Positions 44,499 to 54,353 of a stretch of 64,000 bases of DNA are shown here, in pieces. Position 1 is the first letter of the stretch; every line of letters begins with the position of its first letter. The notes beneath the pieces were generated by a model. The model made no database searches and was not told the origin of the DNA. It was given only the letters and a program-made list of their open reading frames with translations. The position numbers were made by a program, and so were the translations under genes. The DNA lies in the NCBI GenBank assembly GCA_963989385.1, contig OZ022508.1, forward strand, positions 28,356,166 through 28,420,165. Direction: 5' to 3'. This stretch comes from Ctena decussata (Eukaryota > Mollusca > Bivalvia > Lucinida > Lucinidae).

Positions 44499-44728
44499 TT
44501 GGTTGGTTGGTTGTTTTGGGTTTAACGACTCTTTCAGACAGTATTTCAGTCTATATCGAGCCGTCTCCCCGATAGCGGGAGAAAGAAAAGTGAAATGAAA
44601 GGTGAGAGAAAAATGTCTAAACAACCCCACCCGCACCTACTGCAATACAGTAGGCCCCTGCCCTACTTTTGTGGGACGCCTGGCACTGGAAGCTACTCAA
44701 AGTGCCATATCACCACCCGACCGTCCCT
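44499..44728 (-). mobile_element. SINE-like retroposon with 12-bp target-site duplication
   Basis: On the minus strand it ends gtcgttaaacccaaaacaac with an (ACCA)n tail. ttttctttaaga flanks it exactly at 44487-44498 and 44729-44740. The body differs from the 27.1-kb SINE, though the tail is alike. No clear tRNA head was found; it may be 5'-truncated. Confidence 0.8.
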
Positions 44729-44810
44729 TTTTCTTTAAGAGCAGACTACAATCGAGAGAGGTGGTAAAGTTACTTATTCTGAATGTGTCCCCGTTCACCA
44801 CAAAAGCCCC

Positions 44811-45022
44811 GGATGGATGGAAGGATGGATGGATGACTTGCGATTTTATGTCATTTTCAACAGTATTTCAGTCATATCATGGCGATGGGAGGGTGATAAT
44901 GAAAGGCTGTGTGCAATAGAACCCTGTTTAAGTATGAAAAGATTCTCGCCTCAAGCGGGGATCGAGCTCGGGACCGCTAAATCAGCAGGCCAGCGCTTAA
45001 AATACTGAACTACCGGGGCTCC
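44811..45022 (-). mobile_element. tRNA-derived SINE with (ATCC)n tail, minus strand
   Basis: On the minus strand the head reads ggagccccggtagttcagta, with ggtcccgagctcgatccccg as a B-box region. A ctgctga loop suggests a tRNA-Ser(GCT)-like origin. The body includes atactgttgaaaatgacata and the tail catccatccatcc. It is head to head with the next SINE. Confidence 0.78.
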
Positions 45023-45027
45023 ATAGA

Positions 45028-45239
45028 AGTCCCGTTAGCTCAGTGGTTAAGCGCTGGTCTGGTGAACTAGCGGTCCCAGATTCGCTTCTCACTGGAGGCA
45101 GGCATCTTTTCAATCGTAACGGGGTGCCTTGTCGACCGCCCATCATTATTCCCCCCCCCGCCATTGTCCTGATGATATGACAAAATTACTGTTGAAAAGG
45201 ACCAAAAATTTTGCAAGCCATCCATCCATCTATCCATTT
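45028..45239 (+). mobile_element. tRNA-derived SINE with (ATCC)n tail, plus strand
   Basis: The head gtcccgttagctcagtggtt (A-box-like) and cggtcccagattcgcttctc (B-box-like) precedes a body with aaattactgttgaaaaggac and the tail ccatccatccatctatcc. It begins 5 bp after the head of the minus-strand copy, so the pair forms a large inverted repeat with two outward-facing Pol III promoters. Confidence 0.78.
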
Positions 45240-46719
45240 CACTATAAGATGCGTTCCCATATTTTTTCCCGTGGAAGTGGGAAGAGAGACAGCTACAGTT
45301 CTAAACAGAAAAAAGGATGGGAATACACAGAACATTGTCACGTTCCCAATAAAGGTATTCGTTGAAGTCTTACAAATGCCTTCGTTTTGCTTGTGTTCGT
45401 CATCTGATTTTCGATGGCTGACAAGTACATGCGTACGACATATGAAACACTCCTTGAGTGCATGTACACAATATTCATTCTTATGTGAATTAGTTTTATT
45501 GTCCGATATCTCCATGTTAAGATCACGAAGGCAATTAATCAGTATTCTTGCCTTATTTAGTCCAAGAATTACTTGTCATAAACATCAGTTATTTCATTTA
45601 TATCTACCGTTAAATCTCTAAGTATTCTGACAGATAGAACTGTGCAAATATTAAAGGCCTAGATCACACTAGTACTGCTCTTTGGCAAGCAGTCCGATCA
45701 AGACATACACTGTTTGTCAGTCTAGCTGCATATATTTAGACACATTTACTCCATTGTAAGGCAAAATTGTTCCATTTTAGGACAATTTATGATAATTATT
45801 TAGTGTCCAAATTTTTAGAAATTTTACGATTACTAAGTCTTACAAGTGCTATGTTTGTAGAAAAAGCACACTAGTGATAAGCATGCTCTGGTCTATAATT
45901 CTAGATTGAACTCATAATGAACTTGGTTTATTAACATTATCATTTTTATTATCTATATTATTATTTTTAGAAACACAAAGAAAGACCTTAAGTGTACACA
46001 TTTAGTAAAGCTCTATATACTCATTAGCAGTTTCATGTAAAATGTCTATATCTTACTTTGTCTGTATTGAAAGCTCCTTCATTACGATTCAGCAAAACTG
46101 GGAAAGCAGGCATGCTTTGCCTAACAAACAGGAACTTAAAAATAAAAGCCCACAACTGACCACTGGGGCTAGAATCCAGTTTGGCCAGTTAACGCAAACA
46201 ACCCCGAAGCAGGTCTATATATCAAGACAAGAATACATGGCAAATGATGGAATAAATAGACAGGAAAGAAAAGCAAAGGTGGGAGCGATTCAAGGTCAAG
46301 TGACTATTATACTGGCATCGAAAAAAGCTGTAGAAAGAAAGAAAGAAAAGCGATGGCTACAACAAAGAGGATTCCCATGAGGAGTTCTGCTCTGGAAGGG
46401 ACATGGAATACATATGATGGTAAACAAAACTAGATGACCTATGGTGAGAAACATGAGCACAATATGATGATAATTCAACTATGAGTGGCTGCGCTGAAAC
46501 AAGACGGTAGTATACAAAAAAAACAAAAAAAAAAAACAATTCTTCGTTGGCAACAGAAAATAATAAATGATTTGTGAAATAAATAACAAATGACATATTA
46601 CGTTGTATGGTGTTTATAAACTATATAATGATTTGTGAAATAAATAAGAAATGACATACATTTTATGATGGAAATACACTATATGAAAGTCTTTATGTGA
46701 CATTAAACCTTTAGGACCA
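45240..46719. other. Mostly unassigned; one 112-codon frame
   Basis: A 112-residue frame at 46042-46380 is K/Q/R-rich with no recognised domain, and minus-strand frames overlap its end. A hairpin, tactgctctttggcaagcagt, lies near 45672. An A-rich run lies at 46516-46540. Confidence 0.4.
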
Positions 46720-46942
46720 GGGGCCGTATTCATAAAGCCACTTAAGTCGTTGCTATGCTGTTGCTAAGGCTAAATATCTATATGGGAGATTCCCTACAAC
46801 TATGGAATTTGCTCTGGAGGAACAGTCTTTGTAAGACTGTTCCTCCAGAGCAAATTTCATAGTTGTAGGGAATCTCCTTCAAAGAAATGAAGCCTTAGCA
46901 ACAGCATAGCAACCACTTAAGTCGTTTTATGAATACGGCCCC
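46720..46942. mobile_element. Foldback MITE, family B copy 2
   Basis: Ends ggggccgtattcataaagcc and ttatgaatacggcccc. The centre, gaacagtctttgtaagactgttc, is perfect and the arms are nearly so, suggesting the youngest of the three copies. Confidence 0.9.
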
Positions 46943-48668
46943 AGGTGCTCGAGAAATGATGAAGAGACTATCAAAGTGGCAAATTATTGTAACAGCCTAC
47001 GGTGTTCTTTTATGGTTTTATATATAAAAAAATAAAGAGAAAATGCCATAAAATCACGAAGGGCACCAATTTGCCATGTGCGTTTCAAGTAATGTGTTGT
47101 TTATCTCTTAATGATAAAACTTATTCTTTTAATATCTTATTTTCAAGATCTCATTTATTGTAAATATTTATTATTTGTTACATGATGCTTTAACATTTTA
47201 TCTTAAAAAGTATACGTTCTTCGTCCTGACATTAGATTGCAAAATATGACGCAGAAATGACGGCTTACTGTTAGATTATAAACATGTAGAATGTTTGGTT
47301 TAATATATATTTTAAAACCATTCGTGTATACGAGAATCAATAAAACTAATTTACTTACGAAACAATGGATTAAAATTTAAATTCACTTATAAAGAATTAA
47401 CCCTCCAGCTTCAATCCTTAGGAACTACCGATTACCAATATATCTTTGGAGTTTTCTTCAGTTTTGAGAAACGACGTCTTTTATAGCATCGTCTCTTTTA
47501 CAGGCTTGTAGCTCATTAAAATACCCGATAAGTCCTTAAACTTTGAATTTGTTACAATGTAGCAACATCAGTTTTGATTACAGTTCATTATAGCCTCAAC
47601 GCGGCAATCAGAACAAATGTGCCATGACATGTTATTTGGTGTAAAATGCTGAAAATACGTGACATGTCAACCCGTGCATCAGGTTAAGTAAGTGACATGG
47701 CTTAGACAAGAGTATAACTGGGAGTCATACATTGTGCTTTTGTACCCAGTTCTATTTTTGAGTATTCAAGTTATGCTGTTTGTTTCAGGTTTGTCACCTC
47801 CATAGCTGACGTAGCATTTTAGATGTGGATTTGCGCTTCATTACTACGCTTTATGACAAGAGGGACGACTTCAATTTTTCCATAGTTTATTTTCCATTTA
47901 TGAGTAGTATTATCCCTTCGGCACCTGCATACAGAGTTTAGTCAGCTATGCTAGAGCCTGTTTCAATTATCAAAACTTTGTTGAAAGAGGGAAGTAAACT
48001 GTTGACACAGGGTTATCATAAAGTAAAGCTTGTGTCGACAGTTCAAAAGTTTTATGGGAGACACCATGACCTCGTTGATCCTACAATGTGGCCGTTTCTG
48101 AACTAATTACCGATTTGATGGCCTCAGCCGAAGCTTAGTTAGGCTTTCAAATACCGGACTTCCATTTTACTGACTTTTTCCACTGATACGTAGATATGGC
48201 GGGTGTATCATAATAGGCAGGTGATGATTACTGCTCGCGAGTACAAGATCACACCTCTGTTTGGGGTCCATGTCTGTGTATCTAGAATATTACGAAACTG
48301 TCAATGTGTAAACGACTTTAGAGTTCGGACTTATGATTTGGGTACTTTGATCAATCACTTTCATTTATTACGCGTATAAATATTGTAAGAAGGAGAGAGA
48401 AACGAAGCAAAATACTTCTCAGTTCTCTGAAATAGCTGCGTCGCAAAGAAGAACTACATTTTCTAGTGTGCTACAATTTGCTGTAAAATATAGACTTTGA
48501 ATGTGGAGAGATTAAACTACAAGTAATTACATACTGTAATTATTCCTAATTGGTTTGTTTAGTCTACATGACACCATTCTTTCTGTATCAAAGGCTATCT
48601 TACAAGCAAAAGATGAAGGCAGCGACAACGTCAACGGCATAGCGTTATCAAAAGAAAATCTACACCCT
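46943..48668. other. No feature recognised
   Basis: AT-rich, about 1.7 kb, with no repeat edges or domain-bearing frames identified. Confidence 0.4.
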
Positions 48669-48889
48669 GGACCGTATTTATAAAACAACTTAAGTGGTTG
48701 CTATGCTGTTGCTAAGGCTTAATTACTATGAAGGAGATTCCCTACAACTATAAAATTTGCGTTAGAGGAACAGTCTGAAAAGACTGTTCCTCAAGAGCAA
48801 ATTTCATAGTTGTAGGGAATCTCCTACATAGAAATTCAGCCTTAGCAACAGCATAGCAACGCCTTAAGTGGTTTTATAAATACGACCCC
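48669..48889. mobile_element. Foldback MITE, family B copy 3
   Basis: Ends ggaccgtatttataaaacaa and gttttataaatacgacccc; the same ggagattccctacaac arms and the gaacagtctgaaaagactgttc centre. CpG-like decay (gg-a-ccg, tac-ga-cccc) at both ends suggests greater age than copy 2. Confidence 0.88.
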
Positions 48890-49119
48890 TTGTGTTCAAA
48901 GAGTTGATAAAATAAGTATAAACGATAGTACAAACGTTTGAAACACAATCACTATGATCAATAGACGCCGTAATTATCTATCCATCAGGGACTATTGGTT
49001 TCTAAAACAGTCCAAGAGAGCTTACCAAGGCATCATGGATTATTGGTTTCAGTATCACAGTGTTTCCTCTTGTGCACAGCTAAAAAATGAATTCTCATGA
49101 AAGAAGCTCAGTTAGTTTT

Positions 49120-49270
49120 ATTTTTGCCACCTGTCTCATTCGGGATAAAAATACTTTCGAACCAGCACATTCTTTCTTTTAAGATTTTTTTCGGAAATAT
49201 CGCGTCGCCCAGAGGCGCATAAAAAGTTATTGCTAGCATTTATACAGATGGGAGAAAAATTATGGAGTAG
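49120..49270 (+). repeat. Family Y dispersed repeat copy
   Basis: tttatttttgccacctgtct, cattcgggataaaaatactt, then gggagaaaaattatggagta. It is diverged; assignment rests on the first block and order. Confidence 0.38.
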
Positions 49271-50349
49271 CCATGCACGTTAAAGCCCTCAGACACAAAG
49301 CCCACACCACCCAAGACACCTCAAGACACGTCATAAAGATGTAGACCATGTAATGGTAAGGTAAATGAAGAACACACTGATAGACAGCAACTATATAAAT
49401 ATAAACGTACCCATACCAAATTTAGCGGGACAGACGCATGTGTCTGTAATCAACTTCTTAAGTGTCTCTAAACCCCAAAAGCTGGAAAGAAAAGAGATGA
49501 TGGGCCTGTCTCGGCAGGCAATGAGCATCCCTCTCCGAGCCACACTTATTGTTGCATCCCGCGAAACTTATTAGCTGCAGACATCAGGTAAGAGACGCCT
49601 GTATGTATTAACTCGAGAGCGCAGGCGTCCCCCCATCAAGCCACCTCAACTCCTGCGTCTCGAGATAGGCGACAGACAAGGACATCAGGAAAGAGATGTC
49701 CGATGCAGCAAGAACGCGCAAAAAGCCAAAACAACTCAAAAGAATGAAAGCCAAACTCTACTAAGATTCATGTCGCTATGACAAGTCAGTCTTACTTTTA
49801 GAATAATTTAGAAATTTTACTCGATATTAATCAAATGCAATACGGTTACTTTGAATCAGTATTTAAGTAGTGACCCCAATGCTAAACAACTAAGGGTAAC
49901 ACTGAAACACAGACTGACAGGGCTGATAATATATTCTGAGACAAATTGTCCACCAGCAGTGATATCGGCCCAGTGGCTCTAAGACAAACGTATGAAAAGG
50001 TGTTAGAATTTATGGACAAACAAAATTATTGAGAACTGCATTTTTCACAATCTCTCATTCCTGGGCGATTCGGTATATCATTTGCTAGGAAGAATATAAA
50101 GAATAGAAATTCAATTTAATATATCCTTTTCAGTTTTAAGTTGTTGAACCAATAAGTCTAAAATGCAAAGTAAAATGAATTTTCGAGAGCAATTCAGGAA
50201 GATCAGGCTTATAGAACAGAAGATCTTTACTCTGTTCAAACTGAGGCCATACATATGGTATAAGAGTGTGTGGAAAATGAGCCTTATATATCATATATAT
50301 CTACTTCAAGCTAACTCATTTTGGTTTGTGTTAAATATTGTATGTAATT
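49271..50349. other. Unassigned, partly GC-richer
   Basis: About 49270-49760 is more GC-rich (ccacaccacccaagacacct, cctctccgagccacac, catcaggtaagagacgcctg and catcaggaaagagatgtccg as an internal near-repeat). It looks like an old repeat, but I could not place it. No domain-bearing frame. Confidence 0.4.
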
Positions 50350-50645
50350 GCATTTATCGTATGACGTCGCTGTTATTCAGTGGATAACGTCGTGAAATAA
50401 AAATCGTATGACCACACGTGTAATAACACTTTGGCGCGTACACGTAACGTCATTGACAATGTCCATGTCAAGAATGCGTTTTCTTATTAAAAGACTGTTT
50501 AGTTTCAAGGCGTTAAAATCCCATTTTAAAGGGTCATATGATAAACAGAATCTTACACTCGTGGTCATTTCCTATGAAATTTATGAAACTCGTCCAAGCT
50601 TGTTTCATAAATTTCATATGAAATGACCATTCGTTTAAGATCCTC
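50350..50645. mobile_element. Repeat family Z copy 1
   Basis: atcgtatgacgtcgctgtta at the start and gggtcatatgataaacagaa, then tcttacactcgtggtcattt, then taagatcctccata correspond in order to the copy at 60677-60989. A 25-bp hairpin, gaaatttatgaaac/gtttcataaatttc, lies near the right end. Confidence 0.65.
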
Positions 50646-51056
50646 CATATTGATAAGCTTTGTTGCGTCTTAAAATATTCATGCTGTTGATAATACCAAC
50701 TAAATTTTTAAGTTTGATGCCTAATCGGTAAAATCGCAAACATTTTGGATTCTTCTTCATCAAGACATAGTGAAAAGTACAAAAAGCAAACTGAGCTCAG
50801 TCTCTGATACTATATTAATGCAAGTAATAAGTTTTTGCAAGTAGAAAGTTATGATTGGATGTCATTTTTACTTGTCATTCTACGAGTATGACTACATCCA
50901 GTAGCCCAATTTGCCGCATTAAACAATTTTTCCTAGAGTTTGGTGAAGATTTGGAAACCTAGCTGATTTTTGGAACAAAATATTTTCATTGAAAGAAAAA
51001 GCTTATCACACGTAGTTGTTGCTCGAAGAGCAATAATGGTTCTGTTTCTGAAAAAT
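50646..51056. other. No feature recognised
   Basis: AT-rich flank of the giant inverted repeat. Compared with 56367 onward, I saw no convincing further pairing. Confidence 0.4.
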
Positions 51057-51291
51057 TACAGGTGCTTTGCATTAATTTTATACCTATGCATTATTTCATA
51101 AGTCTTAGCATACCCCAAAGTGCACTCTAGATTCGGCTGAAAGTCTTTCTTGTAAAAAAATCTTACACTTACCGCGGGAATAAATAAAGGGACACTGCTT
51201 AGGATTCCAGAATAGTTCGTTGTATAGATATATTGCTGCGAAACGATTTTGCAACCTATTAGGTTATCTTAACCATATTGACAAGTGCTGT

Positions 51292-51833
51292 AATGCTACC
51301 ACGTAGTTAAAGTCGAGTTTGCAGAGTACTTGAATATGCAGGGTTCCCCATTTCTAAAAACTCATTTTGTGTGCTTTGCTAGAATATCAACAGGAAGAAA
51401 AATGCTAAATTTAAGAACGAATAAAATCCAGCACTTCAGTTTCAAAGCCTGTAGGGATGTAAGAAGACGTATGAAACAATGGCATAGGTATATTGTGTCC
51501 ACCCCTCTCTTCTGTCCTGCCTTCCAGTTGTCAGTGTAAAAATACCGTAAAAAGCAGTCTTTCAATAGCTCACAAATTGGATAAAACATGCATTCTATTT
51601 ATTAAATGTCTAACGTGAGCCTAGCTGTTTTAACATCAGGATCTTTACTATTTGGCTCCGAAGAAGGTCTCCTCTGGCTCTTTTTAAGAGTAAATATTTT
51701 CATGCAGGAAGGATTTTTTCGGGGTCTCATTAAATATAACATGTTTAAATATTTGTTATTGAAATGTTGATCTCATTTTTCATTATGATATTCAAGTACA
51801 CCGCAAAATCAACTTTAACTACGTGGAAGCATT
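51292..51833. mobile_element. 542-bp TIR element inserted in the left arm
   Basis: aatgctaccacgtagttaaa pairs with tttaactacgtggaagcatt, one mismatch over 22 bp. The opposite arm of the giant repeat reads straight through this point (ccactaattacagcactt at ~56120-56139), giving an empty site. The element therefore inserted after the inverted duplication formed. No transposase is encoded. Confidence 0.85.
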
Positions 51834-51994
51834 TAGTGGAGCAAATTTGATTGCATAAGTGGCCTAGAAAAGGAAGATAGTGGTCTACGGAGTGTAACAT
51901 TTGTTTTTATATATCAAAATGATCGTCTGGGTCTCTAGTTATCAAATTCAGCGTTTGCCACCTTGGCAAACCTTGCGTAACTCTGTAGTGGCCA

Positions 51995-53494
51995 GTTATC
52001 TACGTTACCCCTTTAAACTTTGAATATCAAAAATATTAATTGACGTCAAAAAGAAATGTGTTTAAACTATACAAATGTATCAAATTTAAATATTTTCTGT
52101 AAGAACAGGTAATATGCAATAAATAAGGCTGCTCAGAAAACAATTCCGAGCTTTGGTGTTGTTACTTTCGTTACAATATATCATGTACCCCTTGAAAATT
52201 TAAAATTGGAACTTAAGTTGTTTCATTTTACAAAGACTCTCTTACAATTAGGCCCAAAATGATCATTTTTACTTACTATTTCATTGGTCCCTTTCAGTGC
52301 ATTTCTAGCAAAACAAATATAAGACCTCTAGCTTTTATACTTTGTCAACCACGTCCCGTTGAACAGTTACACCTATTCCCTGTTTTTGGCTGAAAAGGCA
52401 TTTTTCGTATAATTGTTCGTACAAAAATGGCTAATAACCAATTTAAACTTGACAAATTTGGGCCTTTTGCAAACAGATCATGTTAACCATAATATAACAC
52501 AATAGCTTAAAAATTGTTTTTGACCTTTCAAAACATTTTAGCCAGAGTAACGTACTTAACAGATTAAAATGTTTGCATAAAGCGTCTATCATTCCCGCCA
52601 GAAAAAAAACTCTTTTCAAATTCTGACTTTTAAACAACGCAGTTGTGATATATTTGTATATTATCTATTGTAAAATGAAATTTTTGCATTGTTTAATAAA
52701 TAATCGGGCAGCAAACAGTGTTATTTACATGACATTCAAAGATGAGATTGTCCTAAAACTAGAAAAGAAAACCTTCATGAATTAATCTATACATAGAACA
52801 CTTTTATTTTTTACCCCATTAATATCCAAATGACATTAAAATATCACACCATAAGAAATTTACTAATCAGAACTTACTGTTTTATACTCAAAAAGGTAAC
52901 GTTTGTAACCATTATTTGAAAACAATTACTGAGATTATGTGTTGTTACTGAAAAATATGTCTAAACCTCATCAGTTTTGTTAAAAATACTTTTAAAGCGG
53001 CACTTTGGACTGGTTTAAACCCACCCTATGTAATTTATCAGTGAAATTTCCACGGTGATGCATCTGTTGTTGTGTAACGATGTTATAGTTTGTATTGGCC
53101 ACTTATCTGTAGTGTTCGAAAAATTTATTTGTTTTGTCTGTTTATTCGCCATCATTCTGATGTATGTAAAACAGAAAGAAAGAAGGTGAAAATATACATT
53201 TTGTGTGCCTGGGTATGCTTGATGAAAGCTAACTTGTGGACATCTGCATGGAATGGGCGCACATATATTTTGCTACCCACTAGTATCGTTTGAGTACTTG
53301 TTGTATGCGTTATATTACTATTTTTAGTTTGGTATTGTGGGAGGGTTGTGGCACTAGTTGAATCAGTTTCTGATCATTGCCCTTTTACTCTTCTTTACCT
53401 ATAATGGCCTTTTCTTATAAACGTAATATATGAAACCATAGTTTAATTACTTTTGGCCGTATAGAATATATTTAAAACGAAGTAACGAATATAA
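51995..53494. promoter_or_regulatory. Recurring GTAACGNNNNTAAC motif in left arm (5 sites)
   Basis: Sites: 51995-52008 (-), 52161-52174 (-), 52547-52560 (+), 52896-52909 (+), 53481-53494 (+). The variable middle four bases differ (TAGA, AAAG, TACT, TTTG, AATA) while GTAACG and TAAC are kept. The motif is two TAAC half-sites nine bases apart. A transposase or MYB-like protein could bind it; that is inference. Confidence 0.7.
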
Positions 53495-53650
53495 CAGTTT
53501 AAAAAGAAAAAAAGTAATTTTACCCCACTGCTGCTAGTATAAAGTGGCATGTGGCTAAGGTGAAATGCTTCCTTGTACTTCATGTTCTGGTCATTTGGAA
53601 TCATCTGGGCTCTTTCTGAGTCGGTTTGAAAAAGGAAGTAGCTGGTGCTA

Positions 53651-54353
53651 TGTGGCATTGGCAGTGTCGCAACATTACATTCCTTAGTTAAACCGAGGTT
53701 GCTGTTATTTTTTGTGATTCATCCCTTGCTTCCAGAGACTCATCCTTCAGAATTTAATTAAGTTTTTATCAGTCTTAGAATTTTAGGTGAAGGGATACAA
53801 TTTCAGGTAAGTTATTCTGCCAATTTTACTTTGACCGCCTTTCTTAATGGGAAAAACTTTTAAACAGAATTTGTTTCTGTAAAAAAATGTTTCCTTTAAG
53901 AGCTGACCATTTTTGGAAAGGTTATAGCTTTCTCAGAAGCGAATAGGAAACATCTACGGAAATAAATATTGTTTCTTTCTATCTAGCAAATTGCAGTAAA
54001 ATACTGAGGTGTGTCCTTTCACATTAATACAGTATTATTACAAAGACTTGCCAGGAAATCATGTTGAAGCGAGGAATACACAGAGGAAAGAACATAGAAG
54101 ACTAAGTTTAATGGATTCGTTTCAAAATCGGATGATATTGCCTAGAGGCACAGATTATGACATATTGTTTTACTTAAAAATCTTTATCAAAATGCCTTTT
54201 TAATTGAGTCAATGATAATTCACTTACTTTGACTTCTTGGTTTGGTATTTAAAAAGGTAACGTATACAACATTCAAATGTAAACGATTTGTCAGATTAGA
54301 TTTATGATTTTAATGATATTTTCTGTTTGATATAATGCAATAAGGTGTCCCTC
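53651..54353. other. Spacer of the giant inverted repeat
   Basis: About 700 bp that do not pair between arms. Contains a family Y copy and one additional motif, GTAACGTATACAAC (54257-54270), a near-match in which the final TAAC is CAAC. The frame at 54009-54203 has no recognised domain. Confidence 0.6.
53820..53960 (+). repeat. Family Y dispersed repeat copy inside the spacer
   Basis: attttactttgaccgccttt, cttaatgggaaaaactttta, tttcctttaagagctgacca, then gcgaataggaaacatctacg match the family order. Confidence 0.45.

Larger units (their letters stand above)
51057..53650. repeat. Left arm of a 5.3-kb giant inverted repeat
   Basis: From tacaggtgctttgcattaat inward this segment is the reverse complement of 54354-56366, with scattered substitutions and small indels that increase toward the centre. 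Well-matched stretches include atgatcattttgggcc, gtttgccaccttggcaaac, gtgcactctagattcggctg and aacagtgttatttacatga. It contains five GTAACGNNNNTAAC motifs and one extra 542-bp insertion. No recognisable protein is encoded. Confidence 0.9.

Noticed and set aside
44602..44919. A 105-codon frame
   Set aside because: It runs across a minus-strand SINE and into the next SINE, so it is an accident of repeat sequence.
46042..46380. A 112-residue plus-strand protein
   Set aside because: No recognisable domain, low-complexity K/Q/R content, and no splice or promoter context; compatible with chance in a 64-kb window.
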